Assembly (NCBI RefSeq): GCF_041438805.1
Contig: NZ_CP109190.1
Span: 2,790,001 to 2,854,000, forward strand
Source: Streptomyces sp. NBC_01707
GTDB lineage: Bacteria; Actinomycetota; Actinomycetes; Streptomycetales; Streptomycetaceae
DNA length: 64,000 bases
Direction: 5' to 3'
Made by a program: the position numbers and the translations under genes. Within the stretch, counting starts at the first letter, position 1. Each line of letters begins with the position of its first letter. Of this stretch, positions 25,684 through 34,465 are shown piece after piece. Under the pieces are notes generated by a model. The model worked only from the letters and a program-made list of their open reading frames with translations, was not told the origin of the DNA and did not search any database.

Positions 25684-25722
25684 CGAAACCGCCCGCCGGC
25701 ACAAGGCCGGCGGGCGGTTTCG
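25684..25722 (-). terminator. Terminator of the ngcEFG operon
   Basis: CGAAACCGCCCGCCGGC pairs with GCCGGCGGGCGGTTTCG around a five-base loop, 22 bases past the ngcG stop and upstream of the ROK gene. The stem is AT-paired at its base, so it may work in both directions. Confidence 0.88.
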
Positions 25723-25743
25723 TTCGCGTACGGGGGCGGGGGA

Positions 25744-26661
25744 CTACTTCACCGCTCCCGCGGTCAGGCCCGCGACGACCTGACGCTGGAAGACGATGTA
25801 GGCCGCAAGGACCGGCAGCATCGCCATCACCAGACCGGCGAAGAGGCCGGACCAGTCACCCTTGTACCCCTGACTGGTGGCCAGTTCGACCAAACCCTGG
25901 GAGAGCACCCGGTGATCCGGTTCGGTGTTCAGCACCGTCGGCAGCATGTACTGGTTCCACTGCCCCAGGAAGTTGAAGATGCCGACGCTGATCAGGCCGG
26001 GCTTCGCCATCGGCAGCATCACCTGGAAGAACGTCCGGGTGTGCGAGGCCCCGTCGAGCATCGCCGCTTCCGCCACCGAGGTCGGCAGCGTCCGGAAGAA
26101 CGAGGTGAGGAAGAAGACGGTGAACGGCAGCGAGTACGCGATATAGACCAGGATCAGTCCGTGCACCGTGTTCAGCAGGCCCATGTTGTTCATCACGAAG
26201 AACAACGGGACCAGCGCCAGGATGATCGGGAAGCTCATCCCACCGATGAACAGGAAGTACAGGAAACGGTTCCCCGGGAAGTCGAACCGCGCCAGTACGT
26301 ACGCCGCCATGGAACCGAGCAGCAGCGTGCCGATGAGCGAACCGCCCACCACGACGATCGTGTTGAAGAAGTAGTCGCTCATGTGCGCCTGGCTCCAGGC
26401 GCGCGACCAGTTCTCGAAGTGAAGCTTGTCGGGCAGTGCCCACGGCGTCGACAGGATCGAGTCGTCCGTCTTGAAGGACGCCATCACCGCCCAGAGGAGC
26501 GGCATGACGACCAGGATCGCCCAGATGATCAGCACGCCGTGCGAGAAGACATTGAGGACGGAGCCCTCACTGCTCTTCTCCTTCTTGCTGCCGGGCACGG
26601 TCACCGTGGACACGGGCACACGGTCCGCCGCAGGCGCGGGAGGGGTGTCAGTGGTCTTCAT
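25744..26661 (-). CDS. ngcG: N-acetylglucosamine/chitooligosaccharide ABC importer permease, MalG type
   Basis: The 305-residue permease has six predicted membrane helices after a 35-residue cytoplasmic tail. It carries the MalG-type EAA loop EAAMLDGASHTRTFFQVMLP, which docks onto the shared ATPase (MsiK in Streptomyces, not in this window). No ATPase gene is present here, as expected for CUT1 importers of this genus. The start overlaps the ngcF stop by one base (TGATG). With ngcE and ngcF it matches the NgcEFG importer for N-acetylglucosamine and chitin oligosaccharides. Confidence 0.9.
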   Translation of the reverse strand: MKTTDTPPAPAADRVPVSTVTVPGSKKEKSSEGSVLNVFSHGVLIIWAILVVMPLLWAVMASFKTDDSILSTPWALPDKLHFENWSRAWSQAHMSDYFFNTIVVVGGSLIGTLLLGSMAAYVLARFDFPGNRFLYFLFIGGMSFPIILALVPLFFVMNNMGLLNTVHGLILVYIAYSLPFTVFFLTSFFRTLPTSVAEAAMLDGASHTRTFFQVMLPMAKPGLISVGIFNFLGQWNQYMLPTVLNTEPDHRVLSQGLVELATSQGYKGDWSGLFAGLVMAMLPVLAAYIVFQRQVVAGLTAGAVK

Positions 26662-27584
26662 CAGAACTCCAGCCGCTCGCGCCGGCCCAGTCGCATCACG
26701 ATGGCCGCGAAGGCCATGGTGACGATGAGCAGTCCGACACCGATCGTCGTTGCGTATCCAGCCTGGCCGTCACGGAAGGCCGTCTGGTACACGTACAGCG
26801 GCAGAACCGTGGTCGAGTAGTCGGGACCACCGGGACCCACGGTCATGACCTGTACGGCAGTGAACGCCTCCACGCCGAGCGCCAGGATTCCCATGTAGAC
26901 CCAGCCCGACTGCACCGTGTCCCAGAGCAGCGGCAGGGTGATCCGGAAGAACGTCGTGATGCGGTTGGCGCCGTCGAGGAGCGCCGCCTCGTAGAAGTCC
27001 TTCGGGATGGATGCCATGCCGGCGGAGAAGAGGACGACGAAGAATCCGACCGTCGACCAGATCAGCACCGACATGACGCAGATGAGCGCGAGGCTCGGAT
27101 CGCCCAGCCAGTCCGGCTGGACGGAGCCGAGACCGATCCCCTTCAGGGTCGAGTTCAGCATCCCGTCGCTGGGGTTGAACGCGAATTGGAAGAGCAGGGC
27201 GACGATCACGATCGAAAGCACCTGCGGGAAGAAATAAGCGATCTTGTAGAAGCCCGAGCCCCGCACGCCGGCGACCGTGGCGTTCTTACGCCGACGGCCG
27301 CCGACATTGAGCATGAAGGCGAAGAAAAGCGCGAGGCCCAGCGTCACCAGCGGCAGCAGCAGCACAAGCAACACGCTGTGCTGCAACGACTTCCAGAAGA
27401 TGTCGTCCTTCAGCATCCTGGTGTAGTTGTCGAAGCCGACCATCTTGAAGTCCGGGCTCAGACCCGTCCAGTCCGTGAACGAATAGTAGATGGACTGGAT
27501 GAACGGCCAAATGACGAAGACCGCGTACAACGCCAGTGGGGCGATCAAGAACCCCACAATGAAGCGGTACTTGCCGTGCTGCAT
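26661..27584 (-). CDS. ngcF: N-acetylglucosamine/chitooligosaccharide ABC importer permease, MalF type
   Basis: This 307-residue protein has six predicted helices and the MalF-type EAA loop EAALLDGANRITTFFRITLP. It starts with a short tail and the helix FIVGFLIAPLALYAVFVIWP, and has a conserved YYSFTDWTG just after it. It pairs with NgcG to form the channel. The gene lies 50 bases after ngcE and is translationally coupled to ngcG. Confidence 0.9.
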   Translation of the reverse strand: MQHGKYRFIVGFLIAPLALYAVFVIWPFIQSIYYSFTDWTGLSPDFKMVGFDNYTRMLKDDIFWKSLQHSVLLVLLLPLVTLGLALFFAFMLNVGGRRRKNATVAGVRGSGFYKIAYFFPQVLSIVIVALLFQFAFNPSDGMLNSTLKGIGLGSVQPDWLGDPSLALICVMSVLIWSTVGFFVVLFSAGMASIPKDFYEAALLDGANRITTFFRITLPLLWDTVQSGWVYMGILALGVEAFTAVQVMTVGPGGPDYSTTVLPLYVYQTAFRDGQAGYATTIGVGLLIVTMAFAAIVMRLGRRERLEF

Positions 27585-27634
27585 CGTTTACCGACCCCGA
27601 TCTTTCCGCGGGTGCCGCCGCTGGTGACGGTTGC

Positions 27635-29083
27635 TCACTGGTGCTTGTAGTGCTTGATGGACTGATCCTTGGCCGCCGCGTCCGCGAAGGCCTGGATCTT
27701 CTTGATGGCTTCCGCCGGGGTCGCGCGGCCCGCCATCATCTCGCCGATGCCGGCGACGCCGATCTGCTCCTTCTGGAGCTTCACGTACCAGTCCTGCAGA
27801 CGCGGGTTCACCACGTTGTCGCCGGCCTTCTTCAGCGCGTCGACGCCGGCCTGCATAGCCGTGGACAGAGTCAGACCGTCGGTGCCACCGTTGAAGGCGC
27901 TGAGGGACTTGACCTGCTTGGTGAAGTTCTTCGAGGACTCCTCGGAGAGCATGATGCGCAGCTGCTCCATGCCGCCCTCGGGGTTCTTCGCCTTGGCCGG
28001 GACGACGAAGGGCTCGCCGCCGGAGGCCCAGATGGTGCCGAACGGCATCTTGTCCGACGAGTCCAGGCTGGACGGCGCCGAGACCATCATCTTGAAGTCC
28101 TTGGGCGTGGTCGGCGCCGCCTCGTTCTCCACCCACGAACCGTTCGGGATGAAGAGCGCCTTGCCCTTGGTCCACGCGGTCTGCGACTGGATGTGCGTCA
28201 TACCCGGGGTGCCCTTGAGGACGTACCCCTTCTTGTACAGCTCGTAGTACGCCTCGAACGCCGCCTTGACCGCGGGGTCCTTCCAGGCGTTCGGCTCCAG
28301 GTTGTCGATCTTGTCGAGAACCTCCCGGCCGCCGATCTTGCCGATGAACGGGTAGAGCGAGAACGGCAGGTAGTAGGGGTACTTACCGGCGTACGTCCAG
28401 CCGGCGATGCCCTTCTTCTTCGCCTTCGCGCAGAGGGCGAGCATGTCGTCCCAGTTCTCGGGGTACTGCGCGTCGAGGTTCTCGAGCGCGGTCTGCGAGT
28501 ACCAGACGCCGTAGACCGTGTACGCGTAGTACATGATCCAGACCGGGTCGCCGTCGAACTGGCCCATCTCCAGGACACCCGGGCGCAGCGTGTCGCGGAC
28601 CTTCTTGCTCGGGTCGTCGATGGACGGGGCGTCCATCAGCGGCGTCAGGTCGAGCAGCTGCTTCTTGCCGACGAGGACACCCATGTCCATCTGCTCGGCG
28701 CCCGAGTTGTCGATCAGGTCCGGCGGGGTGCCACCGTTGAAGCGCGGCTGCAGCTGCGACTGGATCTTCTGGGTCGCGGTGTGCTTGACCTTCGGAGCCT
28801 TCGGGAAGGCCGCGTTGTACTTCTTCTCCGCGTCGATCGCGTACTGCTGACCGAAACCGCCATCGAAGATGACGACATCGAGGGCAGCGGTCTCGTTGAC
28901 GCCGAGCGGGTTCTTGGCGCTCGTCTTGCCCTTCTTGACCGAGTCGTCAGTGCCGCTGTCGCTACTCGCACACGCCGACAGGAAGCTCATTGTCGGAACG
29001 GTGATCAGACCGAGTGCGGCAGACCGCTTGATCACGTCGCGACGGCCAAGGCCCTCATTCTTGTGGGCGGAGGTGGATCCCAT
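27635..29083 (-). CDS. ngcE: N-acetylglucosamine/chitooligosaccharide-binding lipoprotein
   Basis: The 482-residue extracytoplasmic binding protein has a twin-arginine-like signal (GRRDVIKRSAALGLITVP) ending in a lipobox FLSACAS, suggesting Tat export as a lipoprotein. The mature part is a family 1 solute-binding fold, with GGTPPDLIDNSGAEQMDMGV and GWTYAGKYPYYLPFSLYPFI as in NgcE. NgcE proteins of S. olivaceoviridis and S. coelicolor bind N-acetylglucosamine or chitin oligosaccharides. The ATG at 29083 is chosen because GAGGA lies seven bases upstream; a TTG two codons earlier is less likely. It is the first gene of the operon. Confidence 0.9.
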   Translation of the reverse strand: MGSTSAHKNEGLGRRDVIKRSAALGLITVPTMSFLSACASSDSGTDDSVKKGKTSAKNPLGVNETAALDVVIFDGGFGQQYAIDAEKKYNAAFPKAPKVKHTATQKIQSQLQPRFNGGTPPDLIDNSGAEQMDMGVLVGKKQLLDLTPLMDAPSIDDPSKKVRDTLRPGVLEMGQFDGDPVWIMYYAYTVYGVWYSQTALENLDAQYPENWDDMLALCAKAKKKGIAGWTYAGKYPYYLPFSLYPFIGKIGGREVLDKIDNLEPNAWKDPAVKAAFEAYYELYKKGYVLKGTPGMTHIQSQTAWTKGKALFIPNGSWVENEAAPTTPKDFKMMVSAPSSLDSSDKMPFGTIWASGGEPFVVPAKAKNPEGGMEQLRIMLSEESSKNFTKQVKSLSAFNGGTDGLTLSTAMQAGVDALKKAGDNVVNPRLQDWYVKLQKEQIGVAGIGEMMAGRATPAEAIKKIQAFADAAAKDQSIKHYKHQ

Positions 29084-29325
29084 GCTCAAGTCCTCGCCTT
29101 CTCCAGGACTCAGGCGGTGTGTACCGGTCGCCCGTCGAAATTCGCCTCAGGCGAAGGGCCCCGCCACCGCGGTCAGTTGCGCTTGGGTCGTGCTGATTTG
29201 CAGGCTAGCCAGATGCTGCGGGGGATTCCGGAGATCGAACCGATGGATGCAGCGATGGCGCCCCCCGGCCGTTCCCCCCGGCCCCCTTGTCCGCGTCCGC
29301 GTAGAAAACGGCGGGGCAGACGCCG

Positions 29326-29341
29326 ACAGGTATAGTCCACT
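29326..29341. promoter_or_regulatory. Candidate DasR-responsive element (dre)
   Basis: ACAGGTATAGTCCACT matches the dre consensus ACTGGTCTAGACCACT at 13 of 16 positions. DasR is the GntR-family repressor of N-acetylglucosamine and chitin uptake genes in Streptomyces. The site lies about 243 bases upstream of ngcE and 244 upstream of the GH92 gene. Confidence 0.5.
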
Positions 29342-29541
29342 TGCAGCCAACTGAGCAAGATCGAATGCAGGTTTGAGCGGCAGTCTTTCCCGAGTTGAGA
29401 CCTCGCGGATACATGGGCACCGCACACCCTCGTCCGGGTGTAACGATTTCCGCAATCCGGTCGATTCACCCGCGCGCCCTCGTCCAACACCCTTGACACA
29501 TCACGCCACTTGCCTCCCTACTGGATCCTGCACATCGCCCT

Positions 29542-29553
29542 GACAACGTTGTC
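29542..29553. promoter_or_regulatory. LacI-family-type operator palindrome upstream of GH92
   Basis: GACAACGTTGTC is a perfect 12-base palindrome with a central CG, the form of LacI/GalR-family operators. It sits 32 bases before the GH92 start, where a bound repressor would block transcription. Confidence 0.6.
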
Positions 29554-29584
29554 CAGTGCGCTTCCTCGGGAGGAATGGCTCGGC

Positions 29585-32500
29585 ATGCAGCCCCGACATG
29601 GTTCTCGTAAGAGACAAAACCGCACGGCCGCACTCATCGCGGCTTCACTGGTCCTGGTGGTGACTGCCCCCACCACGGCCGCCGCACAGTCGGCGAGGTT
29701 TGCCGAAAAGGGTGAAAAGCCCACGGGCGACCAGACATTCAGCTCATCGTTCGAAGCGAACGAAAAGCAGCCGGACTGGCGCAATACCGTGGAAGAGGGC
29801 CCGGACGGGAAGAAGCGGGCATCGGGTATCGACGGCGGCTTCTCCGCCGGAATACCGGGCAATGTCACCGACAAGGTGACGGATCTGCGCGCCAGCGGTG
29901 AGAACACCGGCGGTGGCGAGGTCAAGGAGAACCTCGTCGACGGGGAGTCCTCCTCGAAGTGGCTGACCTTCGAGCCCACCGGCTGGATCGAGTTCGACCT
30001 CGTCGAACCGGTCAAGGTCGTGACATACGCGCTCACTTCGGCTAATGACCACGACGAGCGCGACCCGAAGGACTGGACCCTTCAGGGCTCCGCCGACGGC
30101 AAGACCTGGAAGGACCTCGACTCCCGGACCGGGCAGTCCTTCTCCGAGCGCTTCCAGACGAAGTCGTACGACTTCTCGAGCGACACGGCCTACCAGCACT
30201 ACCGCCTGAACGTCACCAAGAACAACGGGGCATCGGACGCGACCCAGCTCGCCGACGTCCAGTTCTCCGACGGCGACACCAGCACCCCCGCCCCCGAGGA
30301 GATGCGCAGCCAGATCGACCGCGGACCGTCCGGCTCGCCCACCGCCAAGGCCGGCGCGGGCTTCACCGGTAAGAAGGCCCTGCGGTACGCGGGTACGCAC
30401 AAGCCGGACGGCCACGCGTACTCGTACAACAAGATCTTCGACGTCGACACGGCCGTCACCCGGGACACCGAGCTCTCCTACCTCGTCTACCCGCAGATGG
30501 GCGAGACAGACCTCTCGTACCCCGCCACCCATGTCTCGGTCGACCTGGCCTTCACCGACGGTACGTATCTGAGCGACCTGGGCGCCACCGACAGCCACGG
30601 CGGTCTGCTGACCCCGCAGGGCCAGGCCGACGCCAAGCGGCTGTACGTCAACCAGTGGAACAAGGTCGCCTCGCGCATCGGCACGGTCGCGGCGGGCAAG
30701 ACCGTCGACCGGATCCTGGTGGCGTACGACTCCCCCAAGGGCCCGGCGAAGTTCCAGGGCTGGCTCGACGACATCAAGCTTGCCCCGAAGGCCCCGGAGA
30801 AGCGCCGGGCGCACCTGTCCGACTACGCGTCGACGGTCCGCGGCACCAACTCCAGCGGCGGCTTCTCGCGCGGCAACAACTTCCCCGCCACCGCGGTCCC
30901 GAACGGCTTCAACTTCTGGACGCCGGTCACCAACGCAGGCTCGACGAGCTGGCTGTACGACTACCAGCGTGCCAACAACGACGACAACCTGCCTACGCTC
31001 CAGGCGTTCAGCGCGAGCCATGAGCCGAGCCCCTGGATGGGCGACCGGCAGACGTTCCAGCTGATGCCGTCGGTGGCCAAGGACGAGCCGGACGCCTCCC
31101 GCACGGCGCGCGCGCTGCCGTTCAAGCACGAGAACGAGACGGCGAAGCCGCACTACTACGGTGTGACGTTCGAGAACGGCCTCAAGGCCGAGATGACGCC
31201 GACCGACCACGCGGCGCGGATGCGGTTCACCTACCCCGGTGACGACGCCTCCGTCGTCTTCGACAACATCTCCAACGACGGCGGGCTCACCCTCGACCCC
31301 GGGACCAGCTCCTTCACCGGCTTCTCCGACGTGAAGAGCGGCCTCTCCACCGGTGCCACCCGGCTCTTCGTCTACGGCGTCTTCGACGCACCGGTCACCG
31401 CGAGCGGCAAGCTCAAGGGCGGCGGCGGTGACGACGTGACGGGCTACCTCCGCTTCGACGCCGGCAAGGACCGTACGGTCAACCTCCGTCTGGCCACCTC
31501 GCTGATCAGCATCGACCAGGCGAAGCAGAACCTCGCCGCGGAGATCCCCGCGTCCCGTTCCTTCGGCCGCGTCGAGGACCAGGCGCAGCACGCCTGGGAC
31601 GACATCCTGGGCAAGGTGGAGGTCGAGGGCGCCGACGCCGACCAGCTGACGAGTCTCTACTCCAGCATGTACCGCCTGTATCTCTACCCGAACTCGGGCT
31701 TCGAGCAGGTCGGCGGCAAGGACAAGTACGCCAGCCCGTTCTCGCCGCAGATCGGCTCCGACACCCCCACCCACACGGGTGCGAAGATCGTCGACGGCAA
31801 GGTGTACGTCAACAACGGCTTCTGGGACACGTACCGGACGACCTGGCCCGCGTACTCGTTCCTCACGCCGAAGAAGGCCGGCGAGATGGTCGACGGCTTC
31901 GTCCAGCAGTACAAGGACGGCGGCTGGATCTCCCGCTGGTCCTCCCCCGGCTATGCCGACCTGATGACCGGCACCTCGTCGGACGTCGCGTTCGCGGACG
32001 CCTACGTCAAGGGCGTGAAGTTCGACGGCGAGGCGGCCTACGAGGCGGCGCTGAAGAACGCCACGGTGGTTCCGCCGTCGTCGGGTGTCGGCCGCAAGGG
32101 CATGGAGACGTCCCCGTTCGCGGGTTACGCGAACACGTCGACGCACGAGGGTCTGTCCTGGTCGCTGGAGGGCTACCTCAACGACTACGGCCTCGCGCAG
32201 ATGGGCCAGGCGCTCTACAAGAAGACGAAGAAGGAGCGGTACAAGGAGGAGTCGGAGTACTTCCTGAACCGGGCCCGCAACTACGTCGAGCTGTTCGACT
32301 CCAAGGCGGGCTTCTTCCAGGGCAAGGACGCCAAGGGTGACTGGCGGGTCGCCTCCGACAAGTACGACCCGCGCATCTGGGGCTACGACTACACGGAGAC
32401 GAACGGCTGGGGCTACGCGTTCACGGCCCCGCAGGACAGCCGCGGCCTGGCGAACCTGTACGGCGGCCGCGACGGCCTGGCCAAGAAGCTCGACACGTAC

Positions 32501-33433
32501 TTCTCCACTCCCGAGACGGCGGGCCCGGAGTTCGTCGGCTCGTACGGCGGTGTCATCCACGAGATGACGGAGGCGCGTGACGTACGGATGGGCATGTACG
32601 GCCACAGCAACCAGGTCGCGCACCACGTCACGTACATGTACGACGCGGCGTCGCAGCCCTGGAAGACGCAGGAGAAGGTCCGCGAGGTCCTCAGCCGTCT
32701 CTACACCGGCAGCGAGATCGGCCAGGGCTACCACGGTGACGAGGACAACGGCGAGCAGTCGGCCTGGTACCTCTTCTCCTCGCTCGGCTTCTACCCGCTG
32801 GTGATGGGCAGTGGCGAGTACGCGATCGGCTCGCCGCTCTTCACGAAGACGACCGTCCACCTGGAGAACGGCCACGACCTGGTCGTCAAGGCTCCGAAGA
32901 ACAGCGCGAAGAACATCTATGTGCAGGGCCTGAAGGTCAACGGCAAGAAGTGGACGTCCACGTCGCTGCCGCACGACCTGCTCGCCAAGGGCGGTGTCCT
33001 GGAGTTCGACATGGGCGCCAAGCCGTCGGCGTGGGGGACGGGCAAGGACGCTGCCCCGACGTCGATTACCAAGGACGACCAGGTGCCGTCGCCGAAGAAG
33101 GACGTACTGAAGGGCGAGGGTGCTCTGTACGACAACACGTCGGCCACGACGGCGACCGTGAGCGGTCCGGTGGAGCTGCCGGTGCCCGCATCGACGAAGG
33201 CGGTCCAGTACACGCTGACATCGGGCGATGCGACGAAGGCCCCGAAGGGCTGGGTCCTGCAGGGCTCGTCGGACAGCACGACCTGGAAGGACCTGGACAA
33301 GCGGTCCGCGCAGTCGTTCGCGTGGGACAAGCAGACGCGGGTCTTCTCGGTGAGCAGGACGGGAACGTACGAGCACTACCGCCTCGTGCCCGATGGTGAG
33401 GGAACGCTGGCGGAGGTGGAGCTGATCTCCTGA
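29585..33433 (+). CDS. Secreted GH92 family alpha-mannosidase with discoidin-like modules
   Basis: The 1282-residue enzyme has a signal peptide (basic RHGSRKRQNR, hydrophobic LIAASLVLVVTAP, cleavage after AAA). Next is a discoidin/F5-8C module (about 60-200: WIEFDLVEPVKVVTYALTSA, WTLQGSADGKTWKDLD). The GH92 N-terminal beta domain and catalytic domain follow, with the hallmark GDEDNGEQSAWYLFSSLGFY, whose two Asp residues match the calcium-assisted inverting mannosidase site. A second, shorter discoidin-like end has WVLQGSSDSTTWKDLDKRS. GH92 enzymes remove alpha-linked mannose from glycans. The ATG at 29585 follows GGGAGGA at ten bases; the frame is open upstream but lacks a start signal. A terminator follows the stop. 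Confidence 0.93.
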   Translation: MQPRHGSRKRQNRTAALIAASLVLVVTAPTTAAAQSARFAEKGEKPTGDQTFSSSFEANEKQPDWRNTVEEGPDGKKRASGIDGGFSAGIPGNVTDKVTDLRASGENTGGGEVKENLVDGESSSKWLTFEPTGWIEFDLVEPVKVVTYALTSANDHDERDPKDWTLQGSADGKTWKDLDSRTGQSFSERFQTKSYDFSSDTAYQHYRLNVTKNNGASDATQLADVQFSDGDTSTPAPEEMRSQIDRGPSGSPTAKAGAGFTGKKALRYAGTHKPDGHAYSYNKIFDVDTAVTRDTELSYLVYPQMGETDLSYPATHVSVDLAFTDGTYLSDLGATDSHGGLLTPQGQADAKRLYVNQWNKVASRIGTVAAGKTVDRILVAYDSPKGPAKFQGWLDDIKLAPKAPEKRRAHLSDYASTVRGTNSSGGFSRGNNFPATAVPNGFNFWTPVTNAGSTSWLYDYQRANNDDNLPTLQAFSASHEPSPWMGDRQTFQLMPSVAKDEPDASRTARALPFKHENETAKPHYYGVTFENGLKAEMTPTDHAARMRFTYPGDDASVVFDNISNDGGLTLDPGTSSFTGFSDVKSGLSTGATRLFVYGVFDAPVTASGKLKGGGGDDVTGYLRFDAGKDRTVNLRLATSLISIDQAKQNLAAEIPASRSFGRVEDQAQHAWDDILGKVEVEGADADQLTSLYSSMYRLYLYPNSGFEQVGGKDKYASPFSPQIGSDTPTHTGAKIVDGKVYVNNGFWDTYRTTWPAYSFLTPKKAGEMVDGFVQQYKDGGWISRWSSPGYADLMTGTSSDVAFADAYVKGVKFDGEAAYEAALKNATVVPPSSGVGRKGMETSPFAGYANTSTHEGLSWSLEGYLNDYGLAQMGQALYKKTKKERYKEESEYFLNRARNYVELFDSKAGFFQGKDAKGDWRVASDKYDPRIWGYDYTETNGWGYAFTAPQDSRGLANLYGGRDGLAKKLDTYFSTPETAGPEFVGSYGGVIHEMTEARDVRMGMYGHSNQVAHHVTYMYDAASQPWKTQEKVREVLSRLYTGSEIGQGYHGDEDNGEQSAWYLFSSLGFYPLVMGSGEYAIGSPLFTKTTVHLENGHDLVVKAPKNSAKNIYVQGLKVNGKKWTSTSLPHDLLAKGGVLEFDMGAKPSAWGTGKDAAPTSITKDDQVPSPKKDVLKGEGALYDNTSATTATVSGPVELPVPASTKAVQYTLTSGDATKAPKGWVLQGSSDSTTWKDLDKRSAQSFAWDKQTRVFSVSRTGTYEHYRLVPDGEGTLAEVELIS

Positions 33434-33448
33434 CCTCTGCGCTCCTGT

Positions 33449-33484
33449 GAACGGCCGGTACCTCGGGTGAGGTACCGGCCGTTC
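33449..33484 (+). terminator. Terminator of the GH92 gene
   Basis: GAACGGCCGGTACCTC pairs with GAGGTACCGGCCGTTC around a four-base loop, 16 bases after the stop, followed by TTCATTCC. Confidence 0.88.
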
Positions 33485-33572
33485 GTTCATTCCACGGTGC
33501 GGACGGATTCGTTCGCGGCGTGGTGTGCGCGACTGCGCCCCGCCGTCAGGAACGGCGCCTACCGGCCCCGTC

Positions 33573-34220
33573 TCACTCCGGCGACTGCACCGGATCCGGC
33601 GCTGCCGCTTGGAGGAGACTCTCGGGAAGGGCCAGGTTCCAGGCTGTGATGACCGGATTCCCGTGCTCGGTGCCGAGCCGGGAGACGGCCCCCGTGGCGA
33701 GCTGGAACAGTGTGCCGCCGGACGTCGTCAGCCCGAGATAGCGAGCGGTGAGCACGCGAAGGAAGTGGGAGTGTGCAACGAGGGCGATGTCCGCGTCCCC
33801 CAGTGATTCGGCGGCCGTCCGGATCTCGGCGAGCACGCGGTCGGCCCGCTCCCCCACCTGAGCCGGCGTCTCCCCGGGATGGTCCTCCGAGCCCGGCGCG
33901 ACCCCGTCGGTCCACAGGTTCCAGGACGGCCGGGTGCGGTGGATCTCGACGGTGGTCACACCCTCATAGCCGCCGTAGTCCCATTCACGCAGGTCAGGGG
34001 TGATACGGGGCGAGGTGAGCCCGGCAAGTTCGGCGGTGAGCCGGGCCCGCAGGGCCGGGCTCACCAGGGTGAGCCCGATCTTCCGGTCGGCGATCAGCGG
34101 CACGAGAGCACGGGCCTGCCGCTCGCCGAGGGCGGTCAGCGGGAGGTCGGTATGGCTCGTGTGCCGCCCGGACCGGGACCACTCGGTCTCGCCGTGCCGG
34201 ATCAGAATCAACTCGCCCAT
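33573..34220 (-). CDS. Histidine phosphatase family protein (phosphoglycerate mutase-like)
   Basis: The 215-residue protein starts with LILIRHGETEWS, in which the RHG histidine would be phosphorylated during catalysis. It continues with the usual SPALRARLTAELAG arginine block, the EWDYGGYEG acidic block and the second histidine in VAHSHFLRVLTARYLG. Members dephosphorylate phosphosugars, nucleotides or other small phosphate esters. The ATG at 34220 puts the RHGE motif at the N-terminus as in the family; longer frames up to 34301 add non-homologous residues. The gene is isolated between a terminator and a divergent unknown. Confidence 0.9.
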   Translation of the reverse strand: MGELILIRHGETEWSRSGRHTSHTDLPLTALGERQARALVPLIADRKIGLTLVSPALRARLTAELAGLTSPRITPDLREWDYGGYEGVTTVEIHRTRPSWNLWTDGVAPGSEDHPGETPAQVGERADRVLAEIRTAAESLGDADIALVAHSHFLRVLTARYLGLTTSGGTLFQLATGAVSRLGTEHGNPVITAWNLALPESLLQAAAPDPVQSPE

Positions 34221-34465
34221 GGGTGCCGTCCGCTCTCTGTTCGCCGCGCTGTTCGCGCCGCCTGCTGCGTAGCTTCGAAACTCCCTGACCCACGATCGCA
34301 TTCCGGGCCCCGTGCAAAGGGGGGCGGGTGGGTCATTTCGCGGCGCGGCGGCCCGGAGTCCCGCCGTGTGCTGATTACGTGATCATCACGTGTGATGGGA
34401 TGCCTTGTGCTACAGGGGCTTGGCTCGTCAGATGTCTACGACAGTGAGACGAGAATGGGGCGGGC

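Larger units (their letters stand above)
29084..29584. promoter_or_regulatory. 501-base divergent control region between ngcE and the GH92 gene
   Basis: The region separates two divergent carbohydrate genes. It holds a DasR-like site near its centre (29326-29341) and a palindrome close to the GH92 start (29542-29553), both listed separately. No gene is apparent: the ORFs in it are short and continue from false upstream frames. Confidence 0.6.

Noticed and set aside
29744..33490. A 1248-codon minus-strand frame opposite GH92
   Set aside because: Antisense artefact of the GH92 gene, rich in Arg and Val.
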